A DNA stretch of 64,000 nt from contig JAVGWX010000007.1 in NCBI GenBank assembly GCA_036924085.1, positions 75,065,948 to 75,129,947 of the forward strand, read 5' to 3'. This stretch comes from Ariolimax columbianus. Its lineage: Eukaryota > Mollusca > Gastropoda > Stylommatophora > Arionidae. The notes under the pieces are model-generated. The model did not search any database. It was given only the letters and a program-made list of their open reading frames with translations, and was not told the origin of the DNA. A program made the position numbers and the translations under genes. This document shows positions 43,666 to 56,944 of the stretch, in pieces. How positions within the stretch are numbered: the stretch's first letter is position 1; every line of letters begins with the position of its first letter.

Positions 43666-44384
43666 GCACACCAGGCGAACAATATCTCCGTGCCATGACC
43701 AGGCTTGTCCCCTGGTTAAATGCATTCCTTCCTCGCTCTTTACCTCTATCTACTATCAGTTATCCCAATGGACGCAGAAGAGATGCAGGCCAGTGGACAT
43801 TGCACCTCTGCCCTATTGTGACAACCTCCCAGGTGGCGGGGAATGCTAGGCGTACCATCACTGCAGAGAAGCCGAGAAAATAAAGGGAGCAAAGAGATAC
43901 CCCACTCACATGCATATGCTACGTTTCTGGTAGGACGTGACGATCCTGGGACACGGATAGACTGGACTGCCTCTCTTCCGGGATAATACAAACTAGTACA
44001 TAGTAGATCATATCATATCATCACCACACCCTATAGACACGAGTGGTGAAGACTCAATAGTCCTGCAAGAAAGCTTCCCTAAGAGAGACAACTCTGATCA
44101 CAAACAACTGCTGCCTTGCAGATAGGCTGGGGACAGCCAAAGGCTAAGGATGGCATCCATACAGAAACGCCTGTTGAAATCGGATGCACTGGGCCACAGG
44201 CTTAACGAAACAGTGCAACGTATATCACTGTATGATGACGGTACAACCTAACAGAAAAAAGTGGAGTCCCGCCAGGCAGTGAGAGTGCCGGACCTCACGC
44301 CTCGAATGGGCCCACCCAATGCTACTGGTGGTCACCCACCCATGTGCTGTGGAGTCAAGGCACAAGGTGATGGGGCAAAAACTA
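43666..44384. other. Unassigned spacer with SINE-A fragment
   Basis: Between the rRNA relic and the next retrotransposon. A SINE-A body fragment lies at about 44130-44222 (aaatcggatgcactgggcc, cagtgcaacg). The part nearest the endonuclease may be 5' sequence of the next element. Confidence 0.4.
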
Positions 44385-47300
44385 TTGACCAAAAAAACCA
44401 AGACCCTCAGAATACTACAGTGGAATGCGGAGGGAGTCATTAACAAAAAAGCTTTCCCTAACACATCACCTGCATGAAGGTAAGATTGACGTGGCATGTA
44501 TCCAAGAAACGCACCTCAACAACAACCACAAATTTTCAATCAGAGGATACCAGACCTTCCGTCTTGATAGAGAAGGTCACAAAGGAGGGGTTCTGATACT
44601 GACACGTAACTGCATACCGAGTAGCGCGGTAAATGTCAATCACACCGGACAAGCAGAAATTGTAGGAGTCGACATAATGACACAAGAAACGAAGATCCGC
44701 ATCTTCAACTTGTATGGTCCACCAAACAAAGACCTGTCGCTCTCGAGTATGGAAATCAAGGACTCCAGCTGCCTATTAGTTGGAGACTTCAACAGCCACT
44801 CGGAGAAATGGGAATATTCGGACACAGACAACAGAGGTGATGAAGTGGAAGACTGGGAGATAGACACAAATCTCTATCTTATCAATAGGCCGGAGGATAG
44901 CCCTAGCTTCTATTCTAGCACATGGCATACCACCTCTACTCCAGACTTTGCCTTTTCCATGGTGGATATTCACCCGAAAATAGACCGCCGGGTGCTAAAC
45001 CAATTGGCAGGTAGCAACCATAGGCCAATTAGGCTAGAAGTTGATATGGAAGTAGGCCCACAGGAAATAAAACCGCTCCCACGTTGGAATTTTAAAGGAG
45101 CCGACTGAGACAGATTTGCAATCCTGACAGGTGGGCTGTGTGAGACAATCAACACACGGAATAACAATATGAAACCCATGGTGGAAAGCCTAAGCAAAGC
45201 AATAATGCAAGCAGCCACCGAAACCATCCCAAGTGGGGCAAGGAAAAACTACAAGCCATACTGGAATGATGAATTGCAGAAAACGGAAGACGAAGTCTCA
45301 AATGCTAGGAACATGGCAGAGAGAGAGAGAGAGAACAATATATGGAAACAAATATCGCACTCAAAGCCATCACGGCAAAATACAAAAGAACACTAAACCA
45401 AATAACAAGAGACAGCTGGAAAAAGAAAACAGAAAGCCTCAATTTAGATAAAGAAGGGAATAAACTCTGGAAGTTAGTCAGAGCCATGAATGACGAAACT
45501 CCATCAAATAAACAAATTACCATCAAGCATGGTGACAACATGCTTACTGGAAAAAAAAGCAGCAAACGCCTTTATAGAACATTATGCCAGAGCAAACCAC
45601 ATTGATGTCCCTACAGATAGACATACAGACATTAGTGAAGAACAAAAGAGCCACGACAACATCAATATGGCACCAGAGGAGCACATGATGGCAAAACTAA
45701 CAATGAATGAAATGGAAGAGGCCATGAAAACTTTAAAGAAAAAGAAATGGGGTAACAAACGAAATGCTGATGGGGCTGGGCCAAACAGCAAAGAGGAAGT
45801 TACTATCAGTCCTGAACCAAAGCTGGAAAATGGGAATTGTACCCCAGGCATGGAAAGATTCTGCAATTATACCAGTACCAAAGAAAGAGAAAGATAGAAC
45901 AGATCCAAGTGGATACAGGCCTATCAGTCTACTGAGCTGTGAAGGAAAACTGATGGAGCGTATGATAAACACCAGACTGATGTAGCATCTGGAAGAAAAA
46001 AACATACAATTCCACAGCAAGCAAGCTTTAGACAGCACAGATCCATTGAGGACCAGATCACTCTCATAGCCAAGGAAATAGAGAAGGCATTTGACAAGGT
46101 GTGGAAAGAGAGACTTAAAGTCAAGCTACGAAGAAGTGAAGTTTGTAGGAAAATGTACAGATGGATCAGCCACTACCTCGAAAACAGAACAGCCAGAGTT
46201 CAAGTACAAGGGCAGATGAGCAAAAATGTGACACTCGAGCAGGGAGTACCCCAAGGGGGAATACTATCACCCACACTTTTCCTGGTGTATATAAACAACT
46301 TCATAGTGATTATACCAAAAAGAGTCCCCAGCTCCATGTTTGCAGACGATCTGGCTATGTGGACCTCTGACAAAAATCTCACCATAGCAAGCAATCGCTG
46401 GAGGAGTGAGCGAACTCATGGCTGGTCAAAATAAACGAGGAAAAAACAACATGTACGATATTCTCGCTTTAAAACAAACCCCAAAACACCAAAATAAGTC
46501 TTAACGACAAATATATGCTGCCAAACGATAACCCAAACTACCTGGGAGTCACATTTGATCGGCGCATGACATGGAAAAGTCAGATCGAGAGAAACCGAAT
46601 GAGAGCCAGACAAAGAATGGCAATCATGAGGAAACTTGCTGGCACAAGCTGGGGAGCAGACGAAAGTATACTTCAAAACCAAGCCATAAGAGTTATAACA
46701 GGAGGCATTAAGTCAACGCCAATTGTAGAACTTGAAAAGATTACAAATCTGCAATAAATGACCGACAGAAGAAACTGCAGAGCCTAGCAGCAAGCAGAGA
46801 AACTCAGAAGACTGACAGACCATCCAATGCATCAGCGACTAAATGGTTTTCGAAATGGGAAACTAAAGCGGAGAAACTTTGCAGAAATAGCCAAAGCTAA
46901 GATGAACGAGGACCCTATGAACGCATTAACAACACCAAAGCCCATCCCTACTGTACGAAAACCTACCTGGAGGCAGCATATATTTCCAGAGGTGGTAGAA
47001 AACATACCAGGTATTTGAAACAAATACAGCCCGACTATAAAAGAAAGACGAGACATAACCCTGAGGTACATAACGAAAAACTACACAAGCATGGACTGGA
47101 CCCATGCATACACCGACGGTTCTGTAACAAACACAACACAGAACGGAGGGGCAGGGGTATTCCTGAGCCTACCAAATGGTAGAAAAATAACACTGTCAGT
47201 GGCAACTGGAAAATACTCAAGCAATTTCAGAGCGGAGGCAGAGTCACTGAGGGCTGCAGCAGAAGCAATGCTGACAGGCAAAAGAAATGAAAGCTAGATA

Positions 47301-47930
47301 GTCATGTTTACAGATGCCCTGGCCGTAGTCATAGCACTAAAAAGCCAGAAAAATACTGAACTTAGGGATTTAAGAGCAGAACTCTGTCAACTATGCCAGC
47401 AGTACGCACCAAAAAGAGTAGTGGTACAGTGGGTCCCATCACACTGCAACATCCAAGGCAACGAGGAGGCAGACAGACTGGCAAAAGAATGTGCAAGACT
47501 ACCACAACCAGATTCTAGTATGACCTACGAAGAGTAAAAAAGGCTTATTATAGTCAGATACATGGCCAAATGGGAAACAGAACATACTGGCTACACAAAA
47601 AATGATGCCTATTACCAATTGAACAGAAGAGAGCAGGCCGTGGTCTTCAGACTTCGCACAGGCCACAACAGACTGAGGTACCACCTATTCAACAAACTGA
47701 AGATAGGTGGCACTGACGAATGCAGTTGTGGTACCGGAAAAATGATCGCTAAACATCTGCTTCAAAACTGCCCGAAATACGAGGACCAGAAAAAGCAGAT
47801 GTGGCCATCACCAGTGGTAATACTAGACAAGCTCTTTGGCAGTGTCGACAGCCTCAGGATGACCGCTGCTTTTTTCGAAAAAATACAGGCTGACGTCTGA
47901 CATCGTACAAAGATGAAGAAGAAGAAGAAG
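44385..47930 (+). mobile_element. Non-LTR element: endonuclease, RT, RNase H
   Basis: The most complete element, in domain order. APE endonuclease (44396-45100): LQWNAEGV, ACIQETHLNNN, VGDFNSHS; the last motif, normally SDHRP, reads SNHRP. Linker to about 45760. Reverse transcriptase (45764-46757): SAIIPVPKKEKDRTDPSGYR, KAFDKVW, EQGVPQGGILSPTLFLVYIN, MFADDLAMW, YLGVTFDRRMTW. RNase H (47091-47537): HAYTDGSVTN, FRAEAESLRA, MFTDALAVV, NEEADRLAK, all four acidic residues present. C-terminal block (47562-47900): VVFRLRTGHNRLR, ECSCGTGKM, then H-x4-C. It ends in (GAA)n near 47912-47930. At least six frameshifts or stops break it. Two joints lack expected text without breaking the frame, one removing the first catalytic Asp of motif A. 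No ORF1 is seen. Confidence 0.9.
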
Positions 47931-48690
47931 ACAGACAATTACAAAGTGAGATAACACAAGGAAGAAAAGAGAGAGCTTCAGGCAAATAGAGAGACCGAGA
48001 GAGAGGGGAAGAGTGAATGAGCGAGAGAGAGAGAGAGAGAGAATGAGGATAGAAAGAAAAATTGAATTAAAATGGAAAAGTGTGAATGATAGAAATGAAG
48101 GCGAGGGAGAGAAGGAAAATGATGAAGCTAGAAAGAGAATGAAAGAGATGAAGATAGAGATAATGAGAGAGATGAAGATAGAATGAAACTGAGAGAAAGA
48201 AAATAAACAATTAGAAAGGGATCATAACAAAAGGAAGAAAAGAGAGATATCCAGACTGATAGAGAGAATATAGAGAATGAGAGAAAGGAAGATAAAGAGA
48301 AGGAATAAGAGAGAGAAGGATAAATCGAGAGTGAGAGAAAAGAAGATAAAGTGAATAAAATAGAGACGAAGGATTACGAGAGAAAGATGGAATTAGTGAG
48401 GAAAATAGTGTTAATGGCAGCGATGAAGATGGAGAGAGAATGAGAGATGAAGATAAATTGAATGAGAGACAGGAAGATAAAGATTGTGAGAGATGAAAAG
48501 AGATGGGAAGGTATAGAGAGAATGATAATAAGTGGAAGCTTGGACAGGGAATGAAAGAACCGAAGGTAAAGAGAGAAAGAAAGCGGGTAAGAGAGTGACA
48601 ACGAGAGAGAGAGAGATAGATAGAGAGAGAGGAAAATTAGATATATTGAGAGAGAAAACGTAAGAATGCTATTGGAGGATATGTACCTGT
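47931..48690. repeat. GA-rich low-complexity region
   Basis: Purine-rich gagagaga and gaagataaagag words over about 760 bases. The Ser/Leu-rich reverse-strand frames are artefacts. Confidence 0.85.
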
Positions 48691-50150
48691 GCACCTGGTT
48701 ACTGTATTGTTTAGTATGGTCGTCACCCCAACAACAGCTGTCTAGTCAGGACAACGATTACTAAGCAGCCATGTTTACACCTCCACGTGCCTCAGCACGT
48801 ATCCCAGGTTCCAATGCGCGTGGGAATTAAGTAAATATGCCAACATATTTCCAGCTTCCATCCATCACAGATCTTGCCTCTTCTTCTTATTTTCATTCTT
48901 ACTCTGAACCCTTTTCCTGTGTTCACTACTTTTTAAATTTAATGTATTTTTGGCATGTGTGTTTCTTTCTTTTGTGTCTATCATTCTTTCTAAATTTCTT
49001 ACAGATAATTCAAAACACAATTTTTTTTTAATTTCAACAAAAGTGTACTTCAATATCTTTTCTTTACATTTATTTTTCTTCGATCTAATTATTATTTTTT
49101 TTCGGTGACCTGTTCCTCAAATTGATTTACGTGTATATTGTCTTTATTGTATTTATTGTCTAATATGAAAAAAAAATATTAATGTTTCTGAATTCTCCCA
49201 TATTGATATAGTTTTTCATGTTGTTTGCCTTTCTGTATATATTTGTCTCTTCTAGTGTTTTTTTCAGCTTTTCACATTTGTTATATTTATTCATGGTTCT
49301 TATTAATTTTCTTAGTTTTTCCGTAATATCTATTAATTTTGTCTTCACGTATTCTTTTTATTTATTTCATATTATTCAGATCGGGTCATCCCGTATCCGG
49401 TGATGTCGTTGGGGGACCCACGAGGACACTCTCACAGCCAAAAGCCACCACTGTCTGTCAGTGGCCGCTGTATGTGCCTCCTCTAGTCATATTAATAGAT
49501 TTTCTCAACTTTAAAAATCTCTTATATTTTGTTCGCTTTTCAAATGAAAAAAAAAAAAAAAAGAAAACCGACCCATTTTTATTGCTTGGAGCCAGAACGA
49601 AATGTTTTGAAAGAATAATGTTAAAAATTCAAAAGGCAGCAGAAATCACTAGTGGTGTGCTGAGTCAATGAGATCAATACACAAAAACAAATAATTACAC
49701 ACGCTAGAGCAAGAGAGCCATATTGCTTGTGGACATGTTTTGAGAAGTGCAGACTTGGTGACGCATTGTAACATCGAGCACAAATTATGGAAAGGAAAGA
49801 GTAAAAAAGATAGGAAATCATGGATAGTTAAACATTGTAATAATAAATAGATCGAAGGATTCTAAAAGTCAAAACGATTAAAACACATATCTGTAATTGC
49901 TCTGTGACCGCGCGAGGACAAACACATTGCCATCTGATCTGCACTTCTTCTCGACCTCCATCTTGCTTACATCATTACCTACATGCATTTCTATAATAGT
50001 TGAAAATATCGGCATGGATAGACGGTCAACATTAGGGGCATGAAAATGTGACAACCGATCAACGCATACACAAGTCGACATGATACTCGATGCTGATGTT
50101 GAGCATGCGCGTACTTTACTACCATCTACTGCAGTACTTCCAAAAGTCGT
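48691..50150. other. No recognised gene
   Basis: T-rich sequence to about 49380, then unique sequence. Short frames at 49339-49671 and 49621-49821 show no motif. Confidence 0.4.
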
Positions 50151-50154
50151 CCAC

Positions 50155-50935
50155 GGATCGAATACAGTACGGGAAACTGAGTCACCGGTCAGCGAAAGTC
50201 GTTGTTCATGAAGCGGTTACAGTCCGGGAGACCCTGAGTCACCGGTCAACGATAGTCGTTGTTCATGAAGCGGTTACAGTCCTGGAGACCCTGAGTCACC
50301 GGTCAACGAAAGTCGTTGTTCATGGTGCGATTACAGTCCTGGAGACCCTGAGCCACCGGTCAACGAAAGTCGTTGTTCATGGAGCGGTTACAGTCCGGGA
50401 GACCTTGAGTCACCGGTCAACGAAAGTCGTTGTTCATGGAGTGGTTACAGTCCGGGAGACCCTGAGTCACAGGTCAACGAAAGTCGTTGTTCATTGAGCG
50501 GTTACAGTCCTGGAGACCCTGAGTCACCGGTCAACGAAAGTCGTTGTTCATGGAGCGGTTACAGTCCGGGAGACCCTGAGTCACCGGTCAACGGAAAGTC
50601 GTTGTTCATCGAGCGGTTACAGTCCGGGAGACCCTGAGTCACCGGTCAACGAAAGTCGTTGTTCATGGAGCGGTTACAGTCCGGGAGACCCTGAGTCACC
50701 GGTCAACGAAAGTCGTTGTTCATGGAGCGGTTACAGTCCGGGAGACCCTGAGTCACCGGTCAACGAACGAAAGTCGTTGTTCATGGAGCGGTTACAGTTC
50801 GGGAGACCATGAGTCGCCGGTCCACGAAGGATGTTATCCACGAAGCGGTTATGGTTCAGGAGACTATGAGTCGACAGTCCTCCAAGGTTGCTGTTCACGG
50901 AGCAGTTACGGTCGCGGAGACCGTATTTACATATT
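50155..50935. repeat. 57-bp minisatellite, about 14 copies
   Basis: Unit gtcaccggtcaacgaaagtc, then gttgttcatggagcggttac, then agtccgggagaccctga. The central copies are nearly identical while both ends decay, as expected for an array that turns over in its middle. A forward frame is open for its first third. Confidence 0.95.
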
Positions 50936-51154
50936 TAAAAACCGTCGTAACAAAATGCATTTATAAATTCTTTCCCTAAATTGTAAAGGATGCGCGTAAT
51001 TGGATAAGTATGCATTTAAACAAACTGTAGTACACATTTAAGGTTATCGAGAAGGAAAGAATATCCAACAAATTTGGCTACAGAATTTGGAAATCTACAA
51101 CATCGAAAGATCACAGTTCAGTGAGGGTGGGAGGAAGGGGGGGGGGCGGGGTGG
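50936..51154. other. No recognised gene
   Basis: Spacer with a G-rich stretch near 51130-51150. Confidence 0.35.
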
Positions 51155-51335
51155 GTTCGAATTAATGGGTTATTGGTAGCGCTCACAGGCCAGACTTGTC
51201 CGTGTTTAAATTCGTGAGCCTGTAAGGTCGTACGCTATGGGAAGTGACCCCGCTTTACGAACTATGTGCTGAAGTCGGATGCTCAGGGTCACACCGTACA
51301 CTAAAGCGAACTCTGCCTTAGAAAGCAAGGTGAAC
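51155..51335 (+). mobile_element. SINE-A, strongly decayed
   Basis: Keeps tgctgaagtcggatgctcag, a cgtacactaaagcgaact remnant of the cagtgcaacgcacac block, ctgccttagaaag and aaggtgaacggc in family order. The head is barely recognisable as tRNA-like. Confidence 0.55.
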
Positions 51336-51629
51336 GGCTTGGGGGTTGGTGTGGGTGTGGAGGCAAGTCAGCGAGTAGTCTAGTCAGCTGTGGATACTCA
51401 CACAAAACGTCACGCTTTCTGCACACCCGAATACCAACACGGTAATGATAGGATAGGAGAAATAACAACAATTCTAAAGCAGAAACATGAAACACTCGTG
51501 AGAATACTGGATACAGTCAGTGTTGTATCGGGTACGTGGGAGCTCTGTGGCGGGGGAGGAGAGCAAAACGGTCATAGGTGCGACGGTAAATATTTATTGC
51601 TGCCAAGTTATTCTTGTTGAATACCTGTC
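51336..51629. other. No recognised gene
   Basis: Spacer without supported features. Confidence 0.35.
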
Positions 51630-51715
51630 TACAAGCGTCTGAATAACAGTGATTAGACCGCCTTCCTGTTACGGGAAAGGCTCCGGGTTCGAGCTCCGAC
51701 ATCGACTTTCTCCAA
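51630..51715 (+). repeat. tRNA-like fragment
   Basis: agtgattagaccgcc (A-box-like) and gggttcgagctcc (B-box-like) are about 45 bases apart. No full cloverleaf is seen, so it is likely the head of an old tRNA-derived SINE. Confidence 0.45.
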
Positions 51716-52879
51716 CGTCATACAATTCCCAAATATCGTCGTAGTATTTAATAACCAAGTGCGATAAAAGAGAATGAGACACTCCTAACATAGAGGGTTG
51801 TGTGTTTGAGGGTGTCAGTACGTGAATAAATATGATTCCCTGGCACTTTGTGAGTGCGTGTATGTAACAAGTATTATAACTACAGAAACTACAGTCAAAA
51901 CAAAGAAAAGCCAAAACGTAGAGAGTGGTGTGTTATGTCCACAAAATTAACAATTATTGAGTTTGTTTAATGTGCAATAAGTCTTTTCTTCTTCTTCCCT
52001 TGCCATACAGCTGACTTAAGCGATAATGACACTTGGTGATATTATAGGACACCGCACGACAAATCCCGGGCGCCATGGCGCCTCAAAATGTAGCGGTGGT
52101 GCCAAACTGTTCTGGTTCAGTATCGTATTTACTAGCACAATTTCCTCCCCTCAGTTTTTTTCATAAAATACAAAATTGTTCCGGCGTAAATTACTTTTCT
52201 TCCGTAGATGTTCCAAGTCAGATTAACGGCGTAACGTTACGCAACAGCTCAGACATAGCACAGATTAGGAATAGCAGAAATAGGTCAGCTTTACTTTGAA
52301 AACAAACTGGATTTTGCACATTTATAATGAACATTTTCAAGAACAATTGAAACATACCCTCCAGCATATTGCACAACCCTCAGTGAAACCTTTCTTCTAG
52401 AACTGTTCCTGAGTAATACATTTTTGTACCGCGAGTCTAGATCCTAGATACACTTGTTCCCTCCTGTGCTAGGAAATTATTGGATTACTGTAACCTCCCA
52501 CGGTTGATGCAAAAGTTAATTAAAGAGGTTTGTGGTTTGTCTATGAGATTAGCAATCTCATAATGTAAAACAAAGTAGTATTAAACCACTACAACAAAAA
52601 TGCATGTAAGTGTTTTGATACAACCTTTCTGTAAAGTGACGATGTGTATTTGTCTGTTATCCTGTACTTTGTATTTAACAGTACATATTAAAGACAATTT
52701 CATCAAATACTGTGCCCCAAATGTTGTTGTATGTTTATGCTTCTGCGCGAAGATAACACGGACAGTGATGTGTCCTATACATCATTTCCATTCTCCAATC
52801 TCGGCTGTAACGATTCAGGGAAAGTTATTTCGGAAGTTTGAGTCAACTGATCGTTAAATGAACCTAACACAGAAAATAA
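51716..52879. other. No recognised gene
   Basis: Unique-looking AT-rich sequence with short frames on both strands (52075-52299, 52600-52857) lacking motifs. Confidence 0.4.
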
Positions 52880-55470
52880 TACAGATTCATCATCATCATC
52901 AGTCTTGTAACCTGAAAGGTCATTGGGGCATCAATACTAAAGTTTGTTGGACCAGTTGCCGCCACTCCACTCTGTTTTGTGCCAGTTTATTTGTTCTACC
53001 TATGGACCTTCCGTCCACTCTCTGATGTTGTCTTCCCATCTCCTTTTCTGCCCCCATTTCTTACGCGTCCCAGGCACAGTATATTGCATGATCGTCATGG
53101 TCAACCCAGACGATCTTGAAACATGCCCATACCATGTGAGTTTACGTGTTTTTACCATACGCAATAGGTTTCTATATTGGCCGACCTCTCTTTTAACGGT
53201 GTCTCGAACTGCCTTACTCGTGACGTGGTCTAGATACGAAATGCCGATGATTCGACGCAGACATTTCATCTCAATTGCACGTGAACGTGAGGTTGGGGCC
53301 TTGGCTAATATTTTCTATCTGACCCTGACTAACATGTCCGATTCGTATGTTTTGCCTGACTAGAGGTTATTCTCCTCAATTCCCCATTATCCTACGTAGA
53401 AATCTGGCAAGAAATGGAATCTTTGTTGTATGGCATTGGTCGTTCCTTTGTTGTATAGCCTTGGTGGTTCCTTTGTTGTATGGCCTTGGTCGTTCCTTTG
53501 TTGTATAGCCTTGGTCGTTCCTTTGTTGTATGGCCTTGGTCGTTCCTTTGTTGAATGTCCTTGGTCGTTCCTTTGTTGTATGGCCTTGGTCGTTCCTTTG
53601 TTGTATGTCCTTGGTGGTCCCTTTGTTGTATGTCCTTGGTGGTTCCTTTGTTATATGTCCTTTTTGGTCCCTTTGTTGTATGGCATTGGTGGTCCCTTTG
53701 TTGTATGGCATTGGTCGTCCCTTTTGTGAATGGCCTTGGTGGTCCCTTTGTTGTATGACATTGGTTGTCCCTTTTTGTATGTCCTTGGTCGTCCCTTTGG
53801 TGTATGGCATTGGTGGTCCCTTTGTTGTATGTCCTTGGTGGTCCCTTTGTTGTATGTCCTTGGTGTTCCCTTTGTTGTATGGCCTTAGTGGTCCGTTGTA
53901 TGGCCTTAGTGGTCCCTTTGTTGTATGGCCTTAGTGGTCCCTTTGTTGTATGGCCTAAGTGGTCCCTTTGTTGTATGGCCTAAGTGGTCCCTTTGTTGTA
54001 TGGCCTTAGTGGTCCCTTTGTTGTATGACCTTAGTGGTCCCTTTGTTGTATGGCCTTAGTGGTCCCTTTGTTGTATGGCCTTAGTGGTCCCTTTGTTGTA
54101 TGGCCTTAGTGGTCCCTTTGTTGTATGGCATTGGTCGTTCTTCGTTATACCACTCAATACAGCAGCACTGACGACACCCATCATCACTGGCGTCTCAGTC
54201 TCTGTAAGACTATGTCCATGTTGCACTGGTGTCATCCAAAGAAATGCAAGGCATGAAAATGTGGCACAGCTCAGCTACAGGACCAGCCGGAATGAGATCA
54301 CAATTGTAAACTATCCGCCTGAGGAGCTACTACTTCAGATTTTCTGTTTGGATTTACTAACCTTACTCACTCCCGATGTTTCCACGTGGTAGTGGAGTTG
54401 TCTCCCGAAGCTGGTGACGTGGTTATTAGCTACTCGAAGTGTTCGATGATGGTCAGGTCGTCTCAAGACTAGCCAGCATTCCTCGATACTTCAACATCCA
54501 CGTTCACAACCGACTTGGCACAAGCTTTGAATATTCAAACGTAAGTGTGAATCTTGATTTCTCTTGATCTCCATATCTTGTTTAATGTCAGAGATGTCAT
54601 TCTTGCCTGTCAAATTCAGTCCTTACATCTGCATCTGTGCCTTTGATGAGTCAAGTGTGCTGCCCAGATAGGTAAAGGTATCCACTTCTTCAGACAGCTA
54701 TTCCTCCATCATGATTGGCTCTTTGCTGTTAGGACTAATTTTGAGGAGCTTCGTTTTCTTCATGCTGCTATTCATTCACAATTTTGCTGATTGTTCTTTC
54801 ACTCCATCAAATGTTTCTTTTATTTGGCTATGCCTGTGTCACAAATGTACCATATTATCTGTGTAATACAAGTCTTAAAATTGTGAAAATAGTGTCCAAT
54901 GAATACCAGTTATTTTTACCTCGAATTGTGTCTTCGTAAACAAATCTAAGGCCAACAAGAACATCCACACCCCCGCTCCCCCAGAAGATGTCAGTCAGTG
55001 CTCCTTCATGTACCATTCTTCTAACTGTATCTTTGTACATAGTATGTATGAGTGTTATGTACAACTCTGATATCCCATAGTGTCTCAACAGTTGCCATTG
55101 GGTTCTTCTATTTGCACTGCACCTCGCTTTGCTTTTACATCTTGCAGTGTACTTCTGAACACTTGACTGACACTGATGTGGTCAATCTGGTTTTCTCTTA
55201 TGTGGTTTGGTGATCTCCGTGTGTCCTTTTGTACCTTCTTATGTGGTTTTTGTGATCTCCATGTGTCCTTTTGTACCTTCTTGTGTGGAAACAATTTTTA
55301 TTTATGTTTAGCGTACATAACTCTGCACACAGTTCTCAATTTTCGTTCATCTGTCCAATTCCTTGTCTTCCAGTAATCTGTTCGTACCCCTGGTCGTCTG
55401 CTCTCACTTTAACATTGAAATCCACCATTACTATTGAGCGATCTTTCTTCTGCTGTGTGTCAAGGACTTC
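52880..55470 (-). mobile_element. RTE-like retrotransposon, decayed
   Basis: Reverse strand, 5' to 3'. Endonuclease piece (55440-55120): SIVMVDFNVKVRADD (the D-x-N motif), GIGQMNEN, IDHISVSQVFRSTLQDV. A deletion then joins to the reverse transcriptase (55090-54850): LRHYGISELYITLIHTMYKD. The thumb follows near 54800-54580 (MKKTKLLKISPNSKEPI, VDTFTYLGSTLDSS). After about 1 kb that includes a minisatellite comes the C-terminal tail (53269-53000): MKCLRRIIGISYLDHVTSKA, KLTWYGHVSRSSGL, RRWEDNIREW. It ends in a GATGATGAT tail near 52890. A piece of the endonuclease (HKKVQKDT) is locally duplicated. It has many stops and is not functional. Confidence 0.8.
53418..54140. repeat. 25-bp minisatellite
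   Basis: About 29 units of cctttgttgtatggccttag plus tggtc. Left units favour tggtcgttc and right units tagtggtcc, a gradient of variants. It sits between the thumb and tail coding parts of the reverse-strand element. Confidence 0.95.
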
Positions 55471-55755
55471 TTGCAACTATTTGTAAGGCATTTGTTTTTT
55501 TTAACATATTCGGTCTCGTAAGTTGGGACATAATACTGAATTATGTTTTTGTTTCTAGTTCTAAAGCTTGCGCTCGTGATTCTACTTCAAGTAGCCTCAA
55601 ATTTTACTATCGCCCTCTGTTCCTCTTTTGAAAGTTTAGTGTTCTAAATGTTGTTGGAGCTGACAAACACTTCTCTGACTTTGTTCATTTTGCTGTTGAT
55701 GTTTTTACATGTTTTACTGAGCACAGAAAACTAACGTCCAGTCACGCAAAATATA
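55471..55755. other. No recognised gene
   Basis: Possibly the decayed 5' part of the element to the left; no motif before the D-x-N block. Confidence 0.3.
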
Positions 55756-55875
55756 CTGGTCAGACAATGTTAGTCAGGGACAGGTGAATATAGTGACTAA
55801 GATTAGTCAGGGGCAGGTGAATATAGTGACTAAGGTTAGTCAGGGGCAGGTAAATATAGTGACTAAGATCCAATC
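55756..55875. repeat. About 33-bp repeat, three to four copies
   Basis: Unit gttagtcaggggcaggtgaa plus tatagtgactaag. Confidence 0.8.
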
Positions 55876-56430
55876 TCACATGCAGTCTGGTTAACGCGCT
55901 AGGGATCGACGTGGTCCCCGTATTAGTGAGCGACAGATGGACTAAGCCAAACATAACACAACGGCATGGAGGAAGCTACATCCACCTAAGTCAGCACGCT
56001 CGGGATGTAAGGAAAACTACAACAATCCGTCACTTAACGTCTTTTCCAGGACGCACACAATGGTGAAGTTACTCATCGTGAACATTCAACAACAACAACA
56101 ACAACAACAACAACAGGAACAACAACAATTTGTTGTACTGTCTAGCCTAGTTTTGTTTCCCTAGCATGTTAATGCTTCCGTCCCTTCAAAATGGTGTAGG
56201 GTTTATTCGACTCCTTGGGTAGGCTTTCTACGTCATCGTGTCTGTGGACCTTGCAACGGACAGAATCCTATCACATTTTCACTCCGTATAATTCAATTAC
56301 AGTTTGTTATTTGTAAAAATTAATGTTTGTGAATGTTACGCATTTTATTTAATTATTTGTTCTCACTCCACATGAAATAAAGGATATTTAACATTTTCAT
56401 CTTTTATTCTCTACATCGAGTTCATAAAAA
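55876..56430. other. No recognised gene; (ACA)n tract
   Basis: An ACA/CAA microsatellite at 56087-56128 lies in otherwise unique sequence. Confidence 0.4.
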
Positions 56431-56840
56431 TGTGTTGGTAGGTCACTTTAATAATTGTTTCATTTGTATCATTTTCAAATGTGTTTGTCTCTCGTCACTG
56501 TAACAATTGTTTTATTTGGAACATTCACAAATGTGTTGGTCTGGTCACTGTAACAATTGTTTCGTTTGTAACCTTCGCAAACGTGTAGGTCTGGTCTAAG
56601 CTACATTTGTTGCATTCATAACATTCTAAAATGTGTTGGTCTGGTCTAAGCTACATTTGTTGCATTTATAACATTCTAAAATGTGTTGGTCTGGTCACTG
56701 TAACAATTGTTTCGTTTGTAACCTTCGCAAACGTGTAGGTCTGGTCTAAGCTACATTTGTTGCATTCATAACATTCTAAATTGTGTTGGTCTGGTCACTG
56801 TAACAATTGTTTAATTTGTAACGTTCTTAATCACACACTT
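56431..56840. repeat. About 50-bp tandem repeat
   Basis: About eight units in two kinds, ctggtcactgtaacaattgt plus ttcgtttgtaacc, and ctggtctaagctacatttgt plus tgcattcataac, arranged partly in alternation. Confidence 0.85.
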
Positions 56841-56944
56841 GTTTGTTACCGTAGCTGGAAAGGTGAGAATTTATTATTAACACTACAACCTGCATTGCAT
56901 GTCGTAAAATGTAACTCTTTATGATTAAGTAAGGGGCAATCTTC

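Noticed and set aside
50155..50935. CRISPR-like array
   Set aside because: Units are contiguous 57-bp tandem repeats without distinct spacers, in animal DNA. The same applies to the 25-, 32- and 46-bp arrays.
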